Shown: one piece after another, positions 17,401 to 24,579 of the stretch | Layout: every line of letters begins with the position of its first letter | Position numbering within the stretch: the first letter of the stretch is position 1 | Assembly (NCBI RefSeq): GCF_002950575.1 | Contig: NZ_CP026923.1 | Location: forward strand, 186,001-250,000 | Source of the DNA: Pontimonas salivibrio | Lineage (GTDB): Bacteria > Actinomycetota > Actinomycetes > Actinomycetales > Microbacteriaceae | Reading direction: 5' to 3' | DNA: 64,000 nt | Translations under genes and position numbers: made by a program | Notes under the pieces: model-generated | Database searches by the model: none | Told to the model about the DNA's origin: nothing | Seen by the model: only the letters and a program-made list of their open reading frames with translations

Positions 17401-17953
17401 AGAAGAGCGAGAGTCGCTTACTCACGCACTGTTGAGCGACCAGCATGCCTATTCGCACCACTACGGAGCGAGTGTTGATGTGAGTGAGGTGGGTGTCGAG
17501 CGAAACGTGTTTCGCTACCGGCCTTTTGAGGCGGTAGTTCGCGCTTCTTCTCTCACCCCGCTGGTTGATGTACTTCGGGTGGTATTGGCGGGGCTCCGGA
17601 CGGGCTCCGTGGTGCACTTGTCCTCTTCAGATTCACTGCCTGACCCGGTGATGCGAGTCTTGGGGAGCCCTTCGGGGAATCGACCTGCGTTGGCCAGTGT
17701 CCACGTAGAGTCTGAGCTCGAGTTTGTGGAGCGTGTGCGGCGAAACCCTCCTCAGAGGATCCGGCTGTTGGGCGGAAATGCCAACGTCATGTACGTGCAC
17801 TTTGATGGCAGCCCGGCTGTGGCCGTGTGGGATGACGAAGTGACTCAGTCGGGGCGAGTGGAGATGTTGCCGTTTGTTCGCGAACAGGCTGTGTCGATTA
17901 CCGGTCACCGTTTTGGTGCACCCGACCCGAGGTTTCTGTCGCTACCGGTCTGA
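14411..17953 (+). CDS. putA: bifunctional proline dehydrogenase / L-glutamate gamma-semialdehyde dehydrogenase
   Basis: This 1180-residue protein has two catalytic parts. The N-terminal half is a proline dehydrogenase barrel that binds FAD and includes VSVKVSS and LKVRVVKGANLQMEQVD. The central and C-terminal part is an aldehyde dehydrogenase with PWNFPVAIPTG, the catalytic Glu in LAETSGKN (E738) and the catalytic Cys in GQKCSAASL (C772). A further C-terminal domain of about 200 residues follows and is common in actinobacterial forms. It converts proline to pyrroline-5-carboxylate and then glutamate. It is followed by a convergent Lrp regulator and the arginine/ornithine genes, whose product (glutamate semialdehyde) its second domain would oxidise. 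No DNA-binding RHH domain is seen at the N-terminus. Confidence 0.95.
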   Translation: MSLTVSKSNTAQVSTKGVRGAKTLSDDCVELVHQWLDRAATLHKKPHASSQRLADLLKDPDGPAFALGFVDRVLRPEDLTVAARALRELGQKPPAFLTGILRWLLMVGSWFAPLLPAIVVPIARKALKTLIGHLIIDASDASLERTLKRLTKRGDQLNINLLGEAVLGAGEATKRLEGIERLIERRDVTYVSVKVSSVVAQLSMWSYDQTVERVVEKLVPLYEKAAATNPPTFINLDMEEYRDLEMTLDVFQRVLGRESLHHYYGGIVMQAYLPEALDAMKRLSAFATERVAKGGAQLKVRVVKGANLQMEQVDAALHDWPVAVLPSKQESDTNYKRVLEWSLSPERAKAIRIGVAGHNLFDLAFSHLLATSRGVREHVDFEMLVGMAPDQADAVRETVGPLILYTPVVHSHEFDAAVGYLVRRLDENASPENFMSAVFDLHDHSDVFAREEARFRASLDAMTQKAPTPSRTQDRTLETRPRTLPAVDEFHNEPDTDLALPANQEWARGIYRHAASLEGQAAGLDTLQGGLISDDLGPIDGRIEIDSIVEKMRRGGKKWAARGAEGRGKILLKAAAELGVRRGEIMSVMMQEAGKTLAESDPEISEAIDFARYYASQAVEMEQLNGAKFTPVGLTMVAPPWNFPVAIPTGSVTSALAAGSAVIIKPAPQVRRCAAVMVEALWAAGVPKDVLHLADVSEGELGRALISHQGVDRVILTGAFETAALFRSWRADLPVLAETSGKNALVITPSADIDLAVADLVKSAFGHAGQKCSAASLVILVGSVAKSERFWRQLEDAVNTLDVGWPDARPETTMNPIIEPPGAKLRQGLTELGAGEEWLAEPRQLDDTERLWSPGVRLGVRPGSTFHQTEYFGPLLGVMTARTLQDAVEYQNSVEYGLTAGIHSLDPDEVSYWLDHVHAGNLYVNRGITGAIVRRQPFGGWKKSSVGPTAKAGGPNYLFGLGSLTSAPVNRDLVGSVEDIAPEFLEVVAAAGETLTPEERESLTHALLSDQHAYSHHYGASVDVSEVGVERNVFRYRPFEAVVRASSLTPLVDVLRVVLAGLRTGSVVHLSSSDSLPDPVMRVLGSPSGNRPALASVHVESELEFVERVRRNPPQRIRLLGGNANVMYVHFDGSPAVAVWDDEVTQSGRVEMLPFVREQAVSITGHRFGAPDPRFLSLPV

Positions 17954-17957
17954 TGGG

Positions 17958-18389
17958 CTAGCGCCGGTTGATCAGTTGAGACAGCACGATTGAGCTCTTC
18001 GTAAACTCCACATTGGGAGCAAGGCGAACCTTTTCGAGCGCTTCTTCCAACGCGTGGATGTCACGTGCTCGAAGGTGCACGATGGCATCTGCGTCACCAC
18101 TCACTGTTCCGGCTTGAACGACTTCGGGAACTTTGGCGAGTATGTGTTTGAGCTCCTGGGGGGCGACTGTGCCCCGGCAGTGCAGTTCGACGTAGGCTTC
18201 GACACCGAGCCCATCCACGGCGGGGTCAACATCGAGGGTGAAGCTTCGAATGGTGCCGTCTTGAGTGAGACGGTCGACGCGACGTTTCACTGCGGACGCG
18301 GAGAGCCCCACCTGGTGGCCGATATCGGCGTAGGGCATTCGCGCACTTTCTCGCAGCAGGGCAATGATCCGGCGGTCAATCGTGTCCAT
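17958..18389 (-). CDS. Lrp/AsnC-family transcriptional regulator
   Basis: This 143-residue protein has the family layout. An N-terminal winged helix-turn-helix starts at DTIDRRIIALLRESARMPYA and includes GLSASAVKRRVDRL. A C-terminal RAM (amino-acid sensing) domain follows from about 65. It is divergent from the arginine dihydrolase gene and ends four bases after the convergent putA, so it is well placed to control both proline and arginine use. The 103-base divergent region contains the inverted repeat at 18440-18462. The effector is probably an amino acid such as arginine, but this is an inference. It resembles regulators found next to rocD/DDAH genes in other actinobacteria. Confidence 0.9.
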   Translation of the reverse strand: MDTIDRRIIALLRESARMPYADIGHQVGLSASAVKRRVDRLTQDGTIRSFTLDVDPAVDGLGVEAYVELHCRGTVAPQELKHILAKVPEVVQAGTVSGDADAIVHLRARDIHALEEALEKVRLAPNVEFTKSSIVLSQLINRR

Positions 18390-18439
18390 GACGACACTCT
18401 ACGCAATAAAACCGCTATTTTACTCGCAAAGTTGCACGA

Positions 18440-18462
18440 TATACGCGTTAGAGACGCGTATA
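18440..18462. promoter_or_regulatory. inverted repeat, probable operator between Lrp regulator and arginine genes
   Basis: TATACGCGT and ACGCGTATA are perfect 9-base inverted arms separated by TAGAG. They lie 31 bases before the start of the arginine dihydrolase-like gene and 51 bases from the regulator's start. The place and dyad symmetry suggest an operator, probably for the divergent Lrp-type protein. Fifteen bases covering the right arm recur at 51634-51648. Confidence 0.5.
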
Positions 18463-18492
18463 CGCGCGCATTGTGCGTGACACACTGCTTCT

Positions 18493-19356
18493 ATGACCAT
18501 CACCACTCCAGCAACCACCACGCACAACAGTCCACAACGCGATTCGTTGTCGGCCAACACTGCGCAGGCCAAGACGGTCTTGATGTGCCGGCCCGACCAC
18601 TTCACCGTGAGCTACCGAATCAACCCGTGGATGTTTCCCGAAAACCCCACCGACCAGTCCCTGGCGGCCAGGCAATGGCAGACGCTGTACGACACGTATA
18701 TCCGGTTAGGTTTTGACGTTCAGCTGATTGACCCTCTTCTTGGTCTGCCGGACATGGTCTACGCCGCAAACGGTGGTTTCGTGCTCGATGGCATCGCCTA
18801 TGAAGCAAAGTTCCGTTACCCAGAGCGCCAGCCAGAAGGCCCCGCCTACCTGGCCCACCTCGCCAGGCTGGGCTTCGATGCGCGCGAGGCGGTAGAAAAC
18901 AATGAGGGCGAAGGGGACTTCTTGCTCGTCGGAGACGTCATCCTCGCAGCCCACGGTTTCCGCAGCGAGTCAGACTCACACCGCGAAATCGCCGAAGTAT
19001 TTGGCAGAGAGGTGATCAGCTTGAAGCTGATCAACCCCAGTTTTTATCACCTGGATACGGCACTGGCTGTTCTCGACGATCAGACCATCGCCTACTTGCC
19101 TTCTGCGTTTGATGATGCCTCCAGGGCCATACTGGAACAGCGTTATCCCGACGCGATTATCGCCAGTGAGGAAGACGCCGCAGTGCTGGGCCTCAACCTC
19201 TTTAGCGATGGGCTCAATGTGGTGATGGCCGAGCAGGCTCACACACTGCGCGTTGAGCTCCAGGCACGAGGATATGAGACACACACCGTAGATTTATCGG
19301 AGTTGCTATTGGGTGGAGGGGGAGTGAAATGTTGCACGCTGGAGCTTCGGACATAA
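18493..19356 (+). CDS. arginine dihydrolase / dimethylargininase-like guanidine hydrolase
   Basis: This 287-residue enzyme has the pentein fold of guanidine-modifying enzymes. Visible active-site elements are LPDMVYAANGG (D87, N93), NEGEGDFL (E140, D142), the catalytic His in FYHLD (H186, D188) and the C-terminal Cys of GGGGVKCC (C280/C281). It is normally annotated as dimethylargininase (DDAH). The spacing of Asn, His and Cys and the following ornithine aminotransferase gene fit better with arginine dihydrolase (ArgZ type: arginine to ornithine, CO2 and two ammonia). This reassignment is an inference. About 25 hydrophilic N-terminal residues precede the domain. The end overlaps rocD by 28 bases. 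Confidence 0.85.
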   Translation: MTITTPATTTHNSPQRDSLSANTAQAKTVLMCRPDHFTVSYRINPWMFPENPTDQSLAARQWQTLYDTYIRLGFDVQLIDPLLGLPDMVYAANGGFVLDGIAYEAKFRYPERQPEGPAYLAHLARLGFDAREAVENNEGEGDFLLVGDVILAAHGFRSESDSHREIAEVFGREVISLKLINPSFYHLDTALAVLDDQTIAYLPSAFDDASRAILEQRYPDAIIASEEDAAVLGLNLFSDGLNVVMAEQAHTLRVELQARGYETHTVDLSELLLGGGGVKCCTLELRT

Positions 19357-20603
19357 CCACACGCTTTGAATATCAGGCGTCCCCTCGCACCAGCCAACTG
19401 ATTGCGGGAGAGGGTAAAACCCTTGCCCACAACTACCACCCACTGCCCGTGGTCGCTCGACGGGCAAAAGCCCAGTGGGTGTGGGATGTTGAGGGGAAGA
19501 AATACCTTGACTGTCTTGCTGCCTACTCGGCGTTGAACTTTGGCCACCAACACCCGGCGTTGGTGCGCGCGCTTAAGCGCCAATTGCGCACGTTGAGTCT
19601 CACCTCCCGTGCAGTGCACAACGACCAATTGGGCCCTTTCGCCGAGGGCCTTACACACCTGGTGGAACAAGACATGGTGTTGCCGATGAACACCGGCGCT
19701 GAAGCGGTAGAAACGGCCATCAAAATCGCCAGGGCGTGGGGCTACCGTTCCAAAGGTGTCCCCGCCAATAACGCAACCATCATCGTTGCCGATAACAATT
19801 TCCACGGGCGCACTCTGGGCATCATCAGTTTTTCGTCCGACCCGGAAGCCAGGGATGATTTCGGGCCCTACCTGCCGGGGTTCCGCTCGGTGCCTTACGG
19901 TGATGCGGCGGCTGTGGAGGCCGCAATTGACGACACCACTGTGGCCGTGTTGGTCGAACCCATTCAAGGTGAAGCGGGCATCGTGATTCCCCCCGCGTCT
20001 TACCTCCCCGCGGTGCGCGAGGTGACGGCACGACACAACGTGCTCCTGATTGCTGACGAGATTCAGTCCGGTTTGGGCCGCACCGGAGCAACGTTGCAGG
20101 TCAATAATGTGGGGGTTCACCCCGACATGGTGATCATGGGTAAAGCTCTAGGTGGCGGCCTGCTCCCGGTGAGCGCCGTGGCTGGTCGAGCTGATGTCAT
20201 GGGGGTCATTGCACCGGGCCAGCACGGATCGACTTTTGGTGGCAACCCGTTGGCGGCTGCTGTCGGCAAGGCCGTGGTGGAGCTTCTTCAGACCGGTCGG
20301 ATGCAGGCCAATTCGAAGAAGCTCGGTGTGGTCATGGGTCAACGCCTCGAGCAGATGCGCGGTCTCGGTGTTGTCGGTGTTCGCCAAGAGGGACTCTGGG
20401 CGGGTGTTGACATCGACCCTGAGTTAGCGACTGGCCGCGAAGTGGCTGAAGCCCTTGTGGGTCGTGGGGTCCTCACTAAAGACACACACGGCTCCACCCT
20501 GCGTTTTGCGCCGCCACTGATGGTGAAAGAAGCCGACGTGCACTTCGCCATGGACCAGTTGGAGCTCGCTTTACAGGACATTCAAAGCTTTCGAGCGAAT
20601 TAA
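19329..20603 (+). CDS. rocD: ornithine aminotransferase
   Basis: This 424-residue class-III, PLP-dependent aminotransferase transfers the delta-amino group of ornithine to 2-oxoglutarate, giving glutamate semialdehyde. Family signs are the N-terminal LAHNYHPLPVV, DVEGKKYLDCLAAYSALNFG, and the PLP lysine in MGKALGGG (K272). The ATG lies inside the 3' end of the preceding hydrolase gene, with GGAGG about 12 bases upstream. Its product is the substrate of the aldehyde dehydrogenase half of PutA encoded in the same block. It is followed by the iron-box region of the next operon. Confidence 0.93.
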   Translation: MLHAGASDITTRFEYQASPRTSQLIAGEGKTLAHNYHPLPVVARRAKAQWVWDVEGKKYLDCLAAYSALNFGHQHPALVRALKRQLRTLSLTSRAVHNDQLGPFAEGLTHLVEQDMVLPMNTGAEAVETAIKIARAWGYRSKGVPANNATIIVADNNFHGRTLGIISFSSDPEARDDFGPYLPGFRSVPYGDAAAVEAAIDDTTVAVLVEPIQGEAGIVIPPASYLPAVREVTARHNVLLIADEIQSGLGRTGATLQVNNVGVHPDMVIMGKALGGGLLPVSAVAGRADVMGVIAPGQHGSTFGGNPLAAAVGKAVVELLQTGRMQANSKKLGVVMGQRLEQMRGLGVVGVRQEGLWAGVDIDPELATGREVAEALVGRGVLTKDTHGSTLRFAPPLMVKEADVHFAMDQLELALQDIQSFRAN

Positions 20604-20618
20604 CCCTTGCCCTGGAGA

Positions 20619-20637
20619 TAAAGTTAGGCTAACCTAA
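20619..20637. promoter_or_regulatory. DtxR/IdeR-type iron box
   Basis: The 19 bases TAAAGTTAGGCTAACCTAA match the IdeR/DtxR consensus TWAGGTWAGSCTWACCTWA at 18 of 19 positions by hand comparison. The surrounding sequence extends the dyad (AAGTTAGG...CCTAACTT). It lies 58 bases before the ferric-ion binding lipoprotein gene. This predicts repression by an iron-loaded DtxR-family regulator and expression when iron is scarce. The regulator gene is not in the window. Confidence 0.85.
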
Positions 20638-20694
20638 CTTATTAGAGCCAGCGACGGCCTGTCGCTGGTACTTTTTTGTCTCAAGGAGAAACTC

Positions 20695-21789
20695 ATGACT
20701 AGTCGGTCGTCCGTGCGCGTCGTGTCCGCCATTGGGGCTCTGGCTTTTGTACTAGCCGGATGCCAAGCCGCCCCCGAAGAGGCGCCAGAAACAGCACCCG
20801 AAGAAGAAGTTGTTGAAGAAGGCTCGGTCGAAGCCGTTGAAGGCGAAGCCACATCTGACGGCTTCCTCACCCTCTACTCCGGACGGAGTGAAACTCTTGT
20901 CCAGCCGCTCATCGACCAATTCATGGAAGAAACCGGCATCGACGTCGAGGTCCGCTACGGCAACACCGGCGAAATGGCTGCCCTCCTCCTCGAAGAAGGA
21001 GAAGCCACCCAAGCCGGAGTCTTCCTCTCCCAAGACGCCGGCGCACTCGGTGCGCTCAGTCAAGCGGGACTATTTAGCACCCTGCCCGAAGACATCAGCT
21101 CACGAGTCCAACCCGGATTCACCTCCACCGACGGTTCATGGGTCGGCGTGACCGGGCGCGCTCGAGTGGTGGTCTACAACACCGACATGGTCACCGAAGA
21201 AGAACTCCCCAACACCGCCAACGAGCTCCTCGAGCCGCAATGGTCCGGTCAGGTCGGAGTGGCGCCCACCAACGCCAGCTTCCAGTCTTTTGTCACCGCC
21301 TACCGGGTGATCGACGGGGAAGGTGCCGCCGAAGCATGGGTCAGTGGCCTTGTCGCGAACGACCCAGAGTACTTCGAAGGAAATACTCCCATCCTCGAAG
21401 CGGTGGAATCGGGAGGCATCCCACTGGGATTGATTAACCACTACTACTGGTACCGGTTAGAAGCAGAGCGCGGACTGGACAACCTTGCCTCCAGGCTGTG
21501 GTTCACCGAAGCGGGCGACCCCACCTCAATGGTGAACGTCACCGGGGTAGGCATCCTCACCCCCGCCCAACTCGACCAAGACGCTATCGACTTCGTCGAC
21601 TACATGGTCTCCGAAGCCGGCCAAAACTACTTTGTTGAGCAAACCTACGAATACCCGTTGGTTGACGGAATTGATGCTCCGGCGGATCTTCCCTCGCTGG
21701 AAAGCCTGGTCAACCCCGACCTGGACCTCTCAGATTTGGAATCCCTGTCAGAGACCCAGGAACTACTGACACGTTTCGGGTTGCTTTAG
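20695..21789 (+). CDS. fbpA: ferric-iron ABC transporter substrate-binding lipoprotein
   Basis: This 364-residue protein has a lipoprotein signal peptide, with the lipobox LAGC at about residues 17-20. A low-complexity Ala/Glu/Pro linker of about 35 residues follows. The mature domain then begins (LTLYSGRSETLVQPLIDQF) in a form typical of class-II ferric-binding proteins (FbpA/FutA/IdiA). YYWYRLE contains adjacent tyrosines of the type that bind Fe3+. It would sit outside the membrane and deliver iron to FbpB. It is the first gene of a long operon behind an IdeR box. Family assignment is firm; free Fe3+ rather than a chelate is inferred from the family. Confidence 0.92.
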   Translation: MTSRSSVRVVSAIGALAFVLAGCQAAPEEAPETAPEEEVVEEGSVEAVEGEATSDGFLTLYSGRSETLVQPLIDQFMEETGIDVEVRYGNTGEMAALLLEEGEATQAGVFLSQDAGALGALSQAGLFSTLPEDISSRVQPGFTSTDGSWVGVTGRARVVVYNTDMVTEEELPNTANELLEPQWSGQVGVAPTNASFQSFVTAYRVIDGEGAAEAWVSGLVANDPEYFEGNTPILEAVESGGIPLGLINHYYWYRLEAERGLDNLASRLWFTEAGDPTSMVNVTGVGILTPAQLDQDAIDFVDYMVSEAGQNYFVEQTYEYPLVDGIDAPADLPSLESLVNPDLDLSDLESLSETQELLTRFGLL

Positions 21790-21804
21790 TACCCTAATAA
21801 GTGG

Positions 21805-21837
21805 CCGGAGCAAAGACCCCACCGGGGTCTGCTCCGG
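21805..21837 (+). terminator. strong intercistronic stem-loop between fbpA and fbpB
   Basis: CCGGAGC-AA-AGACCCC pairs with GGGGTCT-GCTCCGG across an ACC loop, leaving only a two-base bulge. There is no T-run, so it is more likely a partial terminator or 3'-end stabiliser that keeps binding-protein mRNA above permease mRNA. Confidence 0.6.
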
Positions 21838-21859
21838 TCACGTGTCGTAAGGACCCTTT

Positions 21860-23425
21860 GTGACCACTGCTAGCACCACCACCCGCACCACCGTGACGGT
21901 GAGTGGGATGGCGCGCACGCCCGGATGGCGGGTTATTCCCGCTCTGATCGCGGCACTGATCGTATTAGTCCCGATGGTGTACCTCGCGGTGCGAGCGGGC
22001 GAAATCCCATTTGAACAGCTGATCAGTGTTCTGTTCGAATCCAGGGCTCTGGGCTACACACTGAACACGTTGGCGCTCGCCGTGTCGGTAGCGCTCACCG
22101 CACTCCTCGGTGGTGTGGCAATTGCGGTCGGGATGAGCAGGGGGCGTTTTCCTAAACCCAGGCTGTGGCTGGTTCTCTCCGCCCTACCGCTGGCAATACC
22201 CTCCTACCTAGCCTCCTACGGCTGGTTAGTGTGGTGGCCCACCCTTTCTGGATTTTGGCCCAGTTGGGCACTGCTCACCGCAGTCACCATTCCCTACGTC
22301 ATCCTCCCTACTGCTGCCGCACTGCGCAGTGTCGGAGGTGACCAGGAGCGAGTCGCCCGGACCCTTGGCAAGAAACCCTTTGAAGCGTTTTGGGTGGCAA
22401 CGTGGCCACAAATTCGACCCGCGGCGCTCGCTGGAACCCTGCTGGTGTTCCTGTATTCGGTGAGCGATTTTGGCCTCGTCGCCATGCTGCGCTTCCACAC
22501 GCTCACCTGGGGTGTCAACGCCGCCTATTCGGCGAGCTTTGATCGCAACCAAGCAGCCGTCTTGGCCCTGCTCGTCGTCCTCTTGGCCTTAATCGGTGTT
22601 CTGGGTGAGCGCCGGGTGCGAGGCCAAAGGCAATTCACCCCGGGGCGCAGCAAACCTGTTGGGCCCCGCCCGGCCCCCCTTTTGCGCCGTGTCCTGATGG
22701 CGTTGGCACTCACCCCGGTCGTCGTCGGAGTGGTGGTGCCGCTGTTGGGTCTTGGAGTTCGACTCTTGCAAGTAGAAACAGCGCAGAGCGTTGATGTGGG
22801 ACGCCTGGTGGAAGCCACCCTGTGGACGGTCGGAGTCTCGATCGCCGCCGCAGTCGCTGCCACAGTTGTCGCTCTGCCCATTGCGGCTCTTGCCGCCAGG
22901 TTCCGCGGCACCATTCCTCGAGCAATCGAATCGTTGGGGTATTTGAGTCACGCACTGCCAGGAATTGTGGTGGGACTCTCACTGGTGTTTCTCACCCTGC
23001 GCCTCCTCCCGGGGCTTTACCAAAGCATAATCGTGTTGGTTTTTGGTTACACCGTGTTGTTCATGTCCAAATCCATTGGCACCGCGAGAGCCAGTGTCGA
23101 AGGGGTGTCGCCCACACTGTTGATGGTCGCCAGAACTCTCGGTGAAACACCTTTTGGGGCGTGGCGACGAGTGACGTTGCCCCTGGCGCTGCCCGGTATC
23201 GGTGTGGGGGCGCTCCTGGTGATGATTGCGACCATGAAAGAACTACCCGCCACTCTCATTCTTCGCCCGACTGGAGTGAATACGCTAGCGACAGAACTGT
23301 GGACCAGAACGCTTGTCGTCGAATTTGGGCAGGCAGCACCCTATGCCGCACTGTTGGTCCTCATCGCCGCAATCCCCGCCATGTTGCTCTCCGGAGCGAG
23401 AAGTGAGAAAGGAGGCCCCGCATGA
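21860..23425 (+). CDS. fbpB: ferric-iron ABC transporter permease
   Basis: This 521-residue protein is made of two homologous halves of about six helices, as in FbpB/AfuB-type permeases. Each half carries an EAA-like cytoplasmic loop: VARTLGKKPFEAFWVATWPQ in the first half, and VARTLGETPFGAWRRVTLP, ending in LAL, in the second. These loops contact the ATPase. A Thr-rich N-terminal stretch of about 20 residues precedes the first helix. The GTG start has TAAGGA upstream. The stop overlaps the ATPase start by four bases. It works with the lipoprotein encoded upstream and the FbpC ATPase downstream to import iron. Confidence 0.93.
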   Translation: MTTASTTTRTTVTVSGMARTPGWRVIPALIAALIVLVPMVYLAVRAGEIPFEQLISVLFESRALGYTLNTLALAVSVALTALLGGVAIAVGMSRGRFPKPRLWLVLSALPLAIPSYLASYGWLVWWPTLSGFWPSWALLTAVTIPYVILPTAAALRSVGGDQERVARTLGKKPFEAFWVATWPQIRPAALAGTLLVFLYSVSDFGLVAMLRFHTLTWGVNAAYSASFDRNQAAVLALLVVLLALIGVLGERRVRGQRQFTPGRSKPVGPRPAPLLRRVLMALALTPVVVGVVVPLLGLGVRLLQVETAQSVDVGRLVEATLWTVGVSIAAAVAATVVALPIAALAARFRGTIPRAIESLGYLSHALPGIVVGLSLVFLTLRLLPGLYQSIIVLVFGYTVLFMSKSIGTARASVEGVSPTLLMVARTLGETPFGAWRRVTLPLALPGIGVGALLVMIATMKELPATLILRPTGVNTLATELWTRTLVVEFGQAAPYAALLVLIAAIPAMLLSGARSEKGGPA

Positions 23426-24570
23426 CCACCCTCGCGGTTTCCCACCTCAGCATCTCCTACGGTGACACTCCGGCGCTGCGCGACATTTCCTTGGTCGTTC
23501 CTTCCGGTTCGGTCGTCGCCGTACTCGGCCCTTCCGGTTGCGGAAAAACCACCCTCCTTCTCGCGCTCGCAGGACTGTTGGCAATCGATGAGGGGACCAT
23601 CTCGGTGGGGTCAAAGACGTTGAGCTCGCCTGACGCTCTCGTCCCACCCGAACAGCGAGGTATTGGATGGGTCCCCCAAGAGTCCTCACTGTTCCCCCAC
23701 TTGAGTGTCGCCGACAATATTGGTTTTGGGTTACCCAAAGGCCGGCGTCGAAGCGACAAGATTGACAGCTTGGCTGAGCTTGTGGGCATTAGTGAGTTGG
23801 TCAACCGGCAACCCAGCGCCCTCTCTGGCGGCCAAGCTCAACGGGTGGCACTCGCACGAGCTCTTGCTCCCACCCCCGACGCCATCCTGTTGGATGAGCC
23901 CTTCGCCGCGCTCGACACTGTGCTTCGACACCAACTCGCTCGTGAAGTCGTTGAATTGCTTCGAGAAACAGACACCACCACAGTGTTAGTCACCCACGAC
24001 CGGGAGGAAGCACTCGACCTGGCCGACCTCGTTGTGGTGATGGATGGCGGCCGTGTTGCTCAAGTGGGAACCCCCAGAGAAATCTACGAATCCCCCCTAA
24101 CCCCCTGGGTGGCGTCGTTTGTGGGCGACACCGTAGAGGTCGAAGGGACCTGGCAAGACACGGCCTTGGAGTGTGAAACCTGTGGAGCGAAGGAGCTCTG
24201 TGAAGGGCAACCACTGCGTTACGGATGCTCGGGACACGTCGATACTGTCTTGGGTTCATTGGCCGCCAGTGCACAAGGGTTCAACCCCGGCCAGGGCGAA
24301 TCTGTTCGGGTGGTGCTGCGACCAGAATGGTTGGTCCCCCAAGCCCAGGGGGTGCAATCCACGGTGACCAACCTCACCTATGCGGGTCATGATGCGCTCG
24401 TGGAACTCATGATTGCCCCCAGTGATACCAAAGTGCGAGCCCGGATTGCCGCACCGTTTTTACCCGCCGTGGGCTCACCTTTTGGTATCGCGGTGCGACA
24501 CCCAGCGTTGGTATTCCCCCTCAACTCTCACGAGGAATCGCTAGTCTCGGACCACGTCACACAGGTGTAA
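23422..24570 (+). CDS. fbpC: ferric-iron ABC transporter ATP-binding protein with C-terminal four-cysteine cluster
   Basis: This 382-residue ATPase has Walker A GPSGCGKT at 36-43, the Q-loop region at GWVPQESSLFPHLSV, signature LSGGQAQRVALARAL, Walker B AILLDEP and a TOBE-type C-terminal domain. These match FbpC/PotA-like ATPases. The unusual point is a cysteine set in the C-terminal domain: C251-x2-C254-x5-C260-x8-C269. It lies just after the segment VASFVGDTVEVEGTW, where the TOBE domain begins. Such a set could hold a metal or an iron-sulfur cluster and sense iron, but that is an inference. Start codon ATG overlaps the fbpB stop. The next gene starts nine bases after its stop. Confidence 0.93.
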   Translation: MTTLAVSHLSISYGDTPALRDISLVVPSGSVVAVLGPSGCGKTTLLLALAGLLAIDEGTISVGSKTLSSPDALVPPEQRGIGWVPQESSLFPHLSVADNIGFGLPKGRRRSDKIDSLAELVGISELVNRQPSALSGGQAQRVALARALAPTPDAILLDEPFAALDTVLRHQLAREVVELLRETDTTTVLVTHDREEALDLADLVVVMDGGRVAQVGTPREIYESPLTPWVASFVGDTVEVEGTWQDTALECETCGAKELCEGQPLRYGCSGHVDTVLGSLAASAQGFNPGQGESVRVVLRPEWLVPQAQGVQSTVTNLTYAGHDALVELMIAPSDTKVRARIAAPFLPAVGSPFGIAVRHPALVFPLNSHEESLVSDHVTQV

Positions 24571-24579
24571 GGGGGGCTC

